The position numbers and the translations under genes are program-made. A DNA stretch of 64,000 nucleotides, taken from positions 35,604,773-35,668,772 of the forward strand of contig NC_023756.2 in assembly GCF_000499845.2 (NCBI RefSeq), in the 5' to 3' direction. Source of the stretch: Phaseolus vulgaris (Eukaryota; Streptophyta; Magnoliopsida; Fabales; Fabaceae). The stretch's first letter is position 1. Each line of letters starts with the position of its first letter. The notes below the pieces were generated by a model, which was not told where the DNA came from, made no database searches, and saw nothing but the letters and a program-made list of their open reading frames with translations. Positions 1-8,378 of the stretch are shown in pieces.

Positions 1-141
1 TTGGTGTTTAACAATGCACAGAAAGACAAGAAGTATAAGACAATGCATTGGGAAAGCTAAAACTACACACAAGTCAGAACAGCATCGTCAAAGCAAAGGC
101 AGGACGATACAAGTATAGGCTAAGGGAACTCAAGAACGAAC

Positions 142-1073
142 CTATGTGAACGTCTAGTTGGCGTTCGAGAAACTCGTAGGCGATGATGGCGGAAGTGGGC
201 AGAACCACGTTGGAAGAGGCGACTCTTTTCCAGAAGACGCACAAGTCCCTGTCAAGGTCCACCATTTTCTCTGGCCCCCTGGCCTTCCTGAAGCTAGCCT
301 CCTTCCTTCCCTTGTTCACCCAGTACAAGGGGAACCCGTCGAGAAGGGAAGGGCCTTGATCGTTGCAGCATACACGAACAAACTTCCCCTTCCAATCCTT
401 ATAGGATTGCTTGAAGATGGAGAGAATGGGCCTTCCAGCGACCCCATTGAGGCTGACCCATAGACGATCGCCCGGGTTCTTCGCCTCGAACAAATAGAGG
501 AATACATCCACAGAGGCCGGATGTCCCAAATGTGCGCAGATGATTTGGTAGGCTCGCACGAACGCCCAGCTGTTGGGATGGAACTGGGCGGGGGCTATGT
601 CGAGCTCGGTCAGGAGCTCCCTCTCAAAGCGTGTGAAGGGAAACCGGAATTTGACCTTCTTGAACATCATGGTGTATATGAAGCAGAAGGGGGTGTCGTC
701 GCTCCCCTGATCGTCGGTGCAGAACTACTTTGTCATCGTGCTCTTTACTGAAAGAGAGGTTTTCCTTATTACCTTTCTTGAGGCGAAAGATGTCGAGGTC
801 GGAGTTGACGGATGAGGTCTCACCCAGCAAGGTTGCGGAGGCCCACGGGTATAGCTGTTTGTAACCTGGAAGAGGTTTTACCATCGCGCTAGTTTGTGGT
901 GGGTTTGGTTGTGGTTGGCTACGATGAGAGGACACGGGTCTCGCGACTCGGTCAGAGGGGACGTTGGGACCCCTTGGGAGGTCGCGGGAAGAAGAGGGGT
1001 TTGCCCTACGGGTTTTCGCCGGAGGGTTGCGAGGAGATGGAGGAGGGTTTGGTGTGATTTTTGAACGAGTCAT
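142..1073 (-). pseudogene. Antisense extra ORF (aORF1), exon 1, frameshifted
   Basis: Reads opposite to the Tat-type Ty3/gypsy element that contains it. The ATG at 1073 opens a proline/serine-rich leader of about 60 residues, followed by a domain resembling PF04195 (putative gypsy-type transposon); clear blocks are FTRFERELLTE, HPNSWAFVRAYQ, VDVFLYLFEA and DGFPLYWV. A frameshift near 715-740 puts the second half in another frame. The exon ends at 142 before a donor-like GTTCGT, in the same phase as the better copy at 42806-43595, so exon 2 must lie left of the window; 1-141 is the start of that intron. Extra ORFs in antisense between pol and the 3' LTR are known for Tat elements; their function is unknown. 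The homology is read by eye from motifs. Confidence 0.75.
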
Positions 1074-1633
1074 CGAGGAAGCTGCAAGAAGACGAAAAGG
1101 TATGAGTGTTCGTAAACAGAAAGACTCGACAGAAGAAGAGAAGAGGGAAGAGCAAGAGGGGCTCGCAGAGAAAGGTTTAGAAACCCTAAACGCAGAGAAG
1201 AGAAAAACAAAGCAGAGAAACATCCCACAGCATATGCTCCAGACAAGTAATGGATGATGCAAACCGATTAAAATGCAGCAAATATCAGTAGAAGTGATAA
1301 AAAAGTTACCTTTAGATGATCAGAAGAGTAGTCCGAAAGATGGAGGTTGGGAGAATCGGAGCGTTCGCTGGAGCGTTTTGAGAGTTCGAAGAAAGGTAGA
1401 AGATAATGAAACAGTGAAATGGCGCGAAATGTTTAAGAGATTCGAAGAGTTTCGAACGTTGCGGGAAGCGCAAACGACAGTGAATAATGGCCGTTGATGA
1501 GTCCACGTGGCGAGTGATTGAAGAAGTTGGTGAAATGTCAAGTCAGTGAACAGTATGAGCGCCAACGCGCGAAGCCACGTAGGCCGCCGGGTTTCCACCT
1601 CTTTAGTCTTCTCGCTGAACGAGTCGCAGCTCG
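1074..1633 (-). other. Leader of aORF1 with a probable 5'-UTR intron
   Basis: No protein is supported here. On the minus strand a donor-like site (AAAG|GTAACT, intron from 1309) and a pyrimidine-rich acceptor (TTCTTGCAG at 1082) bracket a 228-base intron that ends eight bases before the aORF1 ATG. The same arrangement recurs upstream of the aORF at 43595, which supports a real spliced antisense leader. The antisense promoter would lie near or within LTR1; I see no clear TATA box for it. Confidence 0.5.
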
Positions 1634-1648
1634 AGACTGGGGGGCTTG
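1634..1648 (+). other. Polypurine tract before LTR1
   Basis: AGACTGGGGGGCTTG lies directly against the LTR start TGTACCG. The same G-rich motif precedes LTR2 (6346-6359) and the 3' LTR of Tat C (44324-44339). In this family it is the plus-strand primer for reverse transcription. Confidence 0.8.
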
Positions 1649-2266
1649 TGTACCGGCCAGGTCATCGGGTGTGATGACGTGTCTAGCACGTGACCACGTG
1701 AGACGGGTTTAGCAGAGCACGTGGCCAAAGAAGGGCGAGTGGTTCAGAAGCTAGTGTAGTCACAGTTTGTAGAAGCGGCGTGCTACAACGTACATGATCG
1801 AACGTCGCCGAGATCGTATAACGTCGACGTGTTGATGATGGGAGATCAGGTGGTCTGACGCTGCCGCGAGGAGCACATCACCGGATCTCCCAGTAAGCTC
1901 AGTTGAAGCTGATGAAGGCTCAGAAGTGTAAGTTCAAGTGCATAACTCCAATGAGGCGATTGTCGCGCCAGCATAGGGTCTGAAGGGCGTGTGGGTAGAA
2001 AGGGGACAGCTTGCCTAACAGCGACAGGATTCCCAAAGTGGGCATTCGTTGGTGACAAGGTCTCCTCAGCCCAAGAACATTCATGGCGGAGTGATAAGGA
2101 GGGTGTCATTAACAACAGGCGATATCACAGAGATGGTGCATTGTGCTGCACCCGGTGCTCGCCTGGTCAGGTGGTGTTCTAAGGCACATTGCGTGTTAGC
2201 TTGCTCCATGGGTAGATGACTTAGTTGCGCGGCTGGTTACTACACAGAAATAACATTCAAGTTGCC

Positions 2267-2452
2267 CCAACCCAGATGACAACACGTGTAGGGTTGGATG
2301 CTATCTGTTACTCCAACCCAGATGATGACACGTGTAGGGTTGGGTGCAATAGAGAAGTGACGCTCGAGGTAACCTAGCTCAGATGATGACAGGTGTAGGG
2401 CTGGGCGTTACCTGCTATCCCAACCCAGATGGCGACACGTGCAGGGCTGGAT
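2267..2452 (+). repeat. Four hairpin-forming repeats with ACGT cores in LTR1 U3
   Basis: Units at about 2267-2298, 2312-2343, 2370-2406 and 2419-2452 follow the pattern CCAACCCAGATG..., then ACACGTGT, then AGGGTTGG. Each is an imperfect inverted repeat around a G-box; in unit 3 the core is decayed to AGGTGT. The array sits 60-250 bases upstream of the TATA box, where an LTR enhancer would be expected. Confidence 0.75.
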
Positions 2453-2513
2453 GCGAGCCACGCGTCCAAAAGCATAACGGCCTGGAGAGAGAAGAAACCT
2501 AGCTATAAAGGTA

Positions 2514-2520
2514 AACTTAA
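2514..2520 (+). promoter_or_regulatory. TATA box of LTR1
   Basis: TATAAAG in the context AGCTATAAAGGTAAAC is the only good TATA box near the U3/R boundary. The matching position in Tat C's LTR also reads TATAAAG (32601 and 45067). Confidence 0.6.
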
Positions 2521-2761
2521 CAGAATCTGCAGAGGTACGTTTTCATTACGGCTCATTCTGCTAGGGTTGTGTGCCTTTAGTACGGTTCTACAGAGCATAT
2601 TTTCTCTGAGTTTTTGGGTGTTCCTGTTACTAACTTTAGCGTCGGAGCGCCACCGGCCGCAGAGGCGCCACCTTGTGTTTTCAGGTTCCCTGAGGAAGCT
2701 CTTGTGGTGTGAACTTGAAGGGCACGTGGAGTCAAGCTGGTCGAAGGTTCGTGACGAACGC

Positions 2762-3232
2762 AGGTTTGTATGACTGACCTCTTATGGCTTTTCTTATTGG
2801 TGACCGATAGCTTGGACAGGATGTCGGCCCTTTTATTGTCCTCCCTCGGTATGTGTTCCAAGGGTGCTTTACTGAAGCGGGCGATGCTGTTTTTGGTTGC
2901 GTGGTAGTACCGCTGCAGCAAAGGTTCTTTAACCTCGAACTCTCCATTGACCTGGCCGACCATCACCTGGGAGTCGCTTTTGCATGTAACTTCGCGCGCT
3001 CCCATGTCGTAGGCTAGGTTCAGCCCGACGAGCAAGGCCTCGTACTCGGCCTGATTGTTGGTCGCCCGGAATCCAAATTGGAGGGCTTGTTCCAGGAGGA
3101 GGTCACCCGGCCCTTCCAGAACGACTCCTGCTCCACAGGCTGTTTTATTTGAGGAGCCGTCCAGATAGAGCGTCCACCCGCCCGAGAGGGTGGGTAGTGG
3201 CGTCAGCTCGGCCGAAAAGTCGGCCAGACATT
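2762..3232 (-). pseudogene. RNase H fragment of a Tat-like pol, antisense inside LTR1
   Basis: The minus strand encodes a complete-looking retroelement RNase H fold: a tether (LADFSAEL), YLDGSSN, AEYEALL, CKSDSQV and RADILSKL, which gives all four acidic residues expected of RNase H (D, E, D, D). It is open from about 3232 to the LTR boundary near 2762, with no stop inside the domain. There is no protease, RT or integrase next to it and no LTR of its own. Its left end runs straight into LTR sequence also seen on the far side. It is most simply a piece of another element captured into this LTR. It resembles the RNase H of Tat C but is clearly diverged. Confidence 0.8.
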
Positions 3233-3271
3233 GAGACTTGATGGCGCCCCTTCACAACCGGCAGGAACATT

Positions 3272-3293
3272 TGGCGCCCACCGTGGGGCTCGA
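3272..3293 (+). promoter_or_regulatory. Primer-binding site of element A (tRNA-Lys type)
   Basis: TGGCGCCCACCGTGGGGCTC and the next two bases (GA) match, from memory of the tRNA, the complement of the 3' end of plant tRNA-Lys(CUU) without mismatch. It starts two bases after the LTR end, as usual. Confidence 0.8.
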
Positions 3294-3337
3294 TACAAAA
3301 CATTGTCTAACCAGCAAGAACCAGACAAATCCAGGAG

Positions 3338-4376
3338 ATGAGAAGTACGACTCAGGGACCTGTTGCACCAAATGGGGGTGAAAGCCTCACCCTGCAACAG
3401 GTTATGAAGATGATGCGAGCCCTTCAGGAAGAGATGGCCGCATCGAGAGCATACCAAGAACGCATCCAGGCTGACTTGGTGGGGTCGCGAGCAACGAGCG
3501 AAGAACTGCGTCGTTCGAATGAGGAACTGCGCAGGGATCTGCAAAATCGCGCAGGCGAGCGTGAGGAGGAAGATCAAGAACCTGCGACTTCGCCCAGGGA
3601 GTTCCTGACGTCGTTCTCGGAAGAGATCATGGATGTCGTAATACCAGTCACGCTGGTAGGGCCCAAGGTGACCTTTACTGGTACAGAGGACCCGGTGGCC
3701 CACCTCACAGTTTTCAGATGATGCTAGTTGGGGGCTCCGATTTGGTGAGATGCAAGTTGTTCATGAGCACCCTGGCGGGAACAGCGATGGACTGGTTCAT
3801 CAGCCTCCCTGATGGCCATGTAACGTCGTTCCCACAACTTACAAATTTGTTCAGAGCACAATACATCACGAATCGGGCTCCCCCGTCTATCTCTTATGAT
3901 CTCTCTGACGTAAGACAATATCTAGGAGAGTCTTTGAAGGAGTTCCTCCACCACTTTGGAGCACAGGTAGTGAGGTTGAACCTCAAGGACGAAAGGATGA
4001 TGGTGCACGCATTCAGGAAGGGCATTGTGCCCGGCCCCTTCAGCGAGTCACTTATCCGAAACCACCCTATGACCTTCGTCGAGATAAGGCGACGCGCGGT
4101 GGCTCATATTGCGGCAGAGGAAGAACTTAACGAGAAACGCACGTGCGTGGTTCCCACGCGCCCACCTTCGATAGGTCGTCCTCAAACCCTAAGGGTGCAT
4201 TAGGCAACGATAGAGAAGAAGACCCCCGTGAAGCAGCAACCCTATCAACCGAGGAAGCCTCACACTAGGGGACGTGAGAGGGAGAACGTGCCACCAAGGC
4301 ACAACTTCGTCGTAGAATTAAAGGTTTCTCGGGAGGAGGTTGAACTGCCTCTCAGCGGAAGAGGTATGCTTGGGCG
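3338..4376 (+). pseudogene. Gag of Tat element A, broken
   Basis: Structural Gag polyprotein, which would build the cytoplasmic virus-like particle. ATG at 3338. A charged coiled-coil-like N-terminus (residues 20-85) is followed by the retrotransposon gag domain (PF03732): FMSTLAGTAMDWFISLPDGH and LFRAQYI. A small deletion near 3715 shifts the frame (first frame stops at 3719, the second runs from 3718), and a TAG at 4201 replaces the GAG codon found in element B (12937 region). The linker to the protease continues to 4376 and remains recognisable. Element B's gag is the closest relative in the window. Confidence 0.85.
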
Positions 4377-4850
4377 GTGATGTCGGTAGACGCACAAAGG
4401 GCCGACGATGCTTTTGATGTCAACCTTGTCTTCACTAAGGCCGACCTCCAAGACGTTGTTCTCCATGACAAGGACCCGGTGGTAATCTCGGTAGTAATTG
4501 CGGGAAGGAAGGTGCACCGTGTACTAGTGGATCAAGGAAGCTCGGCAGATGTAATGTTCTGGACGACTTTCAACAAGCTGCAATTGTCTCCCGACATGCT
4601 AAGGCCCTATAATGGCTGCTTGTACGGTTTCGTGGGATACCATGTGGAGGTGCGCGGACACTTAGAGCTGAGGACCACCTTCACGGATGGTACCACGTCC
4701 CGTACGGAGAGCATCAAGTACCTTGTCGCCAATGCCTCCTCTACTTATAACATGTTGTTGGGTAGACCTACGCTGAATAAGTTAGGGGCGATGCCGTCGA
4801 CGAGGCACATGAAGATGAAGCTTCCTGACCTAGCGGGAAAGGTGAAGCGT
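4377..4850 (+). pseudogene. Aspartic protease of Tat element A, truncated
   Basis: Retropepsin-like domain that would cleave the polyprotein. The active-site strand reads VLVDQGSSADVMFW, followed by the flap region LELRTTFTDG and a conserved C-terminal strand NMLLGRP. The catalytic loop is DQG rather than the usual D-S/T-G; the same substitution is present in elements B and C. Coding similarity stops at about 4850 after LPDLAGKVK, where sequence switches abruptly to the antisense ORF. RT, RNase H and integrase (about 3.5 kb in Tat C) are missing, so this copy could not replicate without help. Confidence 0.85.
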
Positions 4851-5818
4851 CCACCTCGAGGTGCACACAGGCAACCTGAGCGAGTGCGTTCTCGAACCCC
4901 GTGTCGTAAGCATCAACAACATCACCTGTCAACTCAGCCTCGGCTTCTTCGAACCTCTTAGGTTGTTGAAGGACCTCGGCCTCCACTAGACCCAGCTGCA
5001 CTTCTCGATTGATGGACCTTTTTTCAAGCCCCGCCATCTTGGCTTTGGATGCCTCAGCAGCCTCTTCCAGCTCAAAGACACGGATTCGCAAGGGCAGGAT
5101 TCTTGCCTCTAGCTCGACAACCTCTCGGCACTTGGCGTGAAGTTGTTTAGAGAGATCTTTTTCAGAACGGCGAAGACAAGCCAACTCCTGCTTCAGTGCG
5201 ATCTCGCGGGCAACAAACGAACGAGCCAATAGGGTCGTTTCTTCCTTAATCTTGGCCTCTACTAGCGCCACCCTCGCTTCAGGCCTAGTTATGAAGGCAC
5301 AGGAATGAGCAAGAAGAGCCCCAAAATTGAAGCCCAATCTTTCCCTCGCAGCGGCCTCATCCGAGTCCACCGTCACCCCTAGTTGGAAGCCTTTAAAGGC
5401 ATGCTGTAGGAAAGTGTCAGCTCGAGGGCAGGAGGAGTCATAGAAGCACTCGTCCCACCAAGGTCAGGGAACATGGGAACGCTTGTCGTTCGATCAAGGG
5501 GTGAAGCCGAGCGACCGATAGAAGAGGAATGGGAAGCCATCGCCGGCGTAGGCCTAAGCCTCTTAGAGAGTGGCCCCTCGACGGAGTTCTCATCTAATTC
5601 AATCTCCACCACCTTACTCTCGTAAGGAAATGGAGTGGGAGATGATTGGGCGGCGGCAAGAGGGATCGCGACTGCAGGAATGGAAGGAGTAGGCGAAGGC
5701 GCGACAGTGGCAGAAGCCAGGGCGTGGGGGCTAGAGGTGCCCGCACCCCCAAACATCCCTTGGCAGCGAGTCAGGATACCAGCCAGCTTGGCCCGTTTCT
5801 CCTTATTCTGAACCATCC
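4851..5818 (-). pseudogene. Antisense ORF of element A (aORF2): exon 2 only, coiled coil
   Basis: Minus-strand exon beginning at 5818 after an acceptor (TTTTTCCGCAG). It starts MVQNKEKRAKLAG, passes through a low-complexity Pro/Ser/Ala stretch and ends in a long heptad-rich coiled coil (ALKQELACLRRSEKDLSKQL). One in-frame TAG at about 5379 separates the two halves. The last part (ENALAQVACVHLEV) aligns with the end of aORF4 (EALAQAVCMNPGI). Exon 1, the PF04195-like part, is absent from this copy. Confidence 0.7.
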
Positions 5819-6345
5819 CTGCGGAAAAATTTCAGAATACAAAAGGCTGATAACAGTACGACAACATGAATCAGCTCCTCAAGAGTCCTGGGTTTCTTGA
5901 ACCCTATCGAAGGAGGGAAACCCAAAAAAAAGGAACAGAGGACGATTGGAATGCAAAAAGTTAAACAACCCAGGAAGTTATCAAGCATCAGAGTTAATAA
6001 ATAAGTGCGATCAACAATCAAAGTTCATACCTTTTGATCAGATAGGATGAAGATGTTGGAGTTTGTAAGGAAAATGCGAGAGTGCTTGAGGAAGGAGACG
6101 AAGCAATCAAGAGTGTTTCAGAGAATGATGGAACCGTGATTGGACGCACGCGGTTTCAAACAGTTAAAGGAAATAAAGAAGCGTAAGCGACGTTAAGCCC
6201 TAACCGTTGATCAAAACACGTGTGCGCAGATAAGACGGGCTCAGAAAGACGTCACTTTGGTGCAGTATTCACGTCCTGTCATGCAGAGCCACATAGGTCA
6301 CCAAGAACAAGGACTTAGTCTCTTCGCTGAACGAGATACACCTCG
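5819..6345 (-). other. Intron and 5' leader of aORF2
   Basis: A donor (CAAAAG|GTATGAAC, intron from 6030) and the exon-2 acceptor at 5819 bracket a 212-base intron. The donor resembles the 5'-UTR donor of aORF4 (ACAAAG|GTATGATT, 43854), so exon 1 and both its flanking splice sites seem to have been deleted while an outer donor/acceptor pair survives. 6031-6345 is untranslated leader with no other feature. Confidence 0.45.
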
Positions 6346-6359
6346 AGACTGAGGGCTTG
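6346..6359 (+). other. Polypurine tract before LTR2
   Basis: AGACTGAGGGCTTG is followed directly by TGTACCG. It differs from the other two copies by an interrupted G run. Confidence 0.75.
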
Positions 6360-6892
6360 TGTACCGACAAGTCCTCGGGCGTCGTTGACCACTAGTACTA
6401 TTGGTGCCACGTAAGCAGGGTCTCACGAGCGGCGTGGGCCAGTATCTCGTGAAGCACGTGCGCCAAGGAACCAAAAAGTGGTCAGACATCGGTCACCTGG
6501 ATGTACCGACGTGCCACTAGACAGTGTGGAGAGGTCGGACACCGGGACCCGAACAACAGAGATAGGCCACGAGAGGTGGATCCCAGACCACACACCAGTT
6601 ATCAGAAAGGGAGAAGTCTAGGTCACGAGAGTCCATGCGTGTAGAGTGGATGACGCGTTTAGGCGTAACACAAGTATAAAGCAACTGAAAAGATATGACC
6701 TGTGAAGTTCACATTCCAGGGACGAGCTTCATGCATGGCACGTGAACAACAAGGGCACTCCCAAAGGCCGGTGACCCCAGAGATTAGGTGCACGAGGAGG
6801 CACCCAGGTGGTCACCCCGTCAGAGTTTGTGATTTCAGGTGTTAGATCGAGAGCGGCACGTACGAAGGCGATCGAGTCAACTGGCAGGAACA
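6360..6892 (+). repeat. Tat-type LTR (LTR2)
   Basis: It runs from TGTACCGACAAG to GGCAGGAACA, about 533 bases. It is homologous in order to LTR1 but well diverged and without the hairpin array or RNase H insert. A TATA-like AGTATAAAG lies near 6671. With a PPT on its left and a PBS on its right it is shared by elements A and B. Confidence 0.85.
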
Positions 6893-6894
6893 TT

Positions 6895-6916
6895 TGGCAC
6901 CCACCGTGGGGCACGA
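6895..6916 (+). promoter_or_regulatory. Primer-binding site of element B (mutated tRNA-Lys type)
   Basis: Same 22-base site as at 3272 but with two changes (TGGCaCC and GGGGCaCG), so priming would be weaker than for element A. Confidence 0.7.
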
Positions 6917-6969
6917 TCTAAAACACTATCCCACCAACAAGAACAAGAAAGATCAAGAAGATTAGAAAT

Positions 6970-7631
6970 ATGAGGCAAGAATCTGTTGCAACAAACGGGG
7001 GAGAAAACCTTACCCTGCATCAAGAGCGGATCAGGAACGCATCTAGGCTGATTTGGCTGCGTCGCAGGCAAAAAACGAAGAACTGCGCCGATAGAATGAG
7101 GAGTTGCACTGGGATCTGCAAAATCAGGAAGGGGAACGTGAGGTGGAGGATCAAGAACCTGCGACGCCACCCAGGGAGTTCCCGATGCCATTCTCGCAAG
7201 TGATCATGGATGTTGTGATACCAGCCACGTTCGTAGGGCCCAAAGTCACTTTCACCAGTATGGAGGATCCAGAAGCTCATCTGACGGCTTTCCATACGCA
7301 GATGATGTTGGTTGGGGGCTCTGACGCGGTGCGATGCAAGCTGTTCATGAGCACTTTGGTGGGAACAACGATGGATTGGTTCATCAGCCTCCCTGATGGC
7401 CACGTGACGTCATTCCCACAACTCACTAAGTTGTTCAGAGAACACTACATCGCGATCGGGCTCCCCCGTCCATTTCTTACGATCTTTTTAACGTAAGGAA
7501 GTATCAGGGAGAGTCCCTGAAGGAGTTCCTCAACTGTTTGGGGCATAGGTGGTGAGGTTGAACACCAAGGATGAAACGATGATGGTGCATGCGTTTAGAA
7601 AGGGCATCGTGCCAGGACCTTTCAGTGAATC
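6970..7631 (+). pseudogene. Gag of Tat element B, part 1
   Basis: ATG at 6970 aligns with the gag start of element A (RQESVATNGGENLTL against STTQGPVAPNGGESLTL). The PF03732-type core (CKLFMSTLVGTTMDWFISLP) lies at 7338-7390. Frameshifts near 7025 and 7465 break the frame. The gene stops at the target-site duplication GAATC (7627-7631), where the small element inserted, and resumes at 12780. Confidence 0.85.
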
Positions 7632-8378
7632 TGATGGCATTTTCATGTGTTCTTCTTGAATCAAAGTAGAAAATAAGGTGCGGAAGCAATGGGTGAGATG
7701 ATCAAGACCCTCCTAGGAGTTGTGTTGGCCTTGTAGGTGCATGATGAGTATGGTGTTTGAGTGGTTCGGCCAGCTCAAGGGAGAAGGTGAAAGGATTGAA
7801 GTTTAGAGCCTAGATTTCTAGGAGAAGTAAAGCTTGTGCACAAAAATGGCAGCATAACCTTACTCAATTAAACTTGAAAATACAAGGTGTAGGCTCCTCC
7901 TTTTATAGGCTAAGGAGGACCATAATGCAACCCTAATGCTAGCCAAATGAAATGTAAATGTGAAGCACATGGGTGCACATGGCACATGGGTGCACAAATG
8001 AGCACATGGGGAGGGGTGTGTCTAGTTTTTATGCTCACCCCCTCCATGGTCTTTCTAGAATGTTCACACAAATATGCTTTCTACACCACTCTAATTACTA
8101 AGCACCCCTAATGGGCCTTTTATGTAACAATTACAAAGGTCTTCTCTTCCCAAAACCGTAGCTTTGACCCATGTGTATGTGAAGCTAGACGGTCTAGAAG
8201 GAATCCTCATCATGGCCTAGACGCTCCTTATGTAGCCGCTCCTCATCATGGCCTAAACGCTCCTCTTCATGGGCTAGACGCTCCTTTTTGAGTCTAAACG
8301 CTCCTCATCATAGGCTAGACCGTCTAGTCTTGGAGGCTTGGCTTTCATCGTGTGGTGAGCTTAGGCCCTCCTCCATCA
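7632..8378 (-). repeat. 3' LTR of small element copy 1
   Basis: 747 bases. It contains 13-base palindromes CTAGACGGTCTAG (8185-8197) and CTAGACCGTCTAG (8315-8327) around five or six imperfect copies of GGCCTAGACGCTCCTCATCAT. A TATAAAA on the minus strand lies at about 7911-7917. Confidence 0.9.

Larger units (their letters stand above)
1649..3269 (+). repeat. Tat-type Ty3/gypsy LTR (LTR1), enlarged
   Basis: The LTR runs from TGTACCGG to CAGGAACA, with a polypurine tract before it and a primer-binding site after it. At about 1621 bases it is three times the length of LTR2, because it holds a hairpin repeat array (2267-2452) and an antisense RNase H fragment (about 2762-3232) that LTR2 lacks. 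CACGTG (G-box) occurs at 1687, 1695, 1718, 2283, 2329 and 2436. TATAAAG at 2514-2520 is the likely core promoter. Internal sequence on both sides means it serves two tandem elements. Confidence 0.85.

Noticed and set aside
2577..3035. RNase H at 2577-3035, considered as part of a separate minus-strand Tat element
   Set aside because: No RT, integrase, LTR or PBS of minus orientation is near, and LTR1 sequence continues on both sides. Captured fragment preferred.
3272..3293. tRNA-Lys-like sequence, considered as a tRNA gene
   Set aside because: Only the complement of the 3' end is present, next to an LTR end. It is a primer-binding site.
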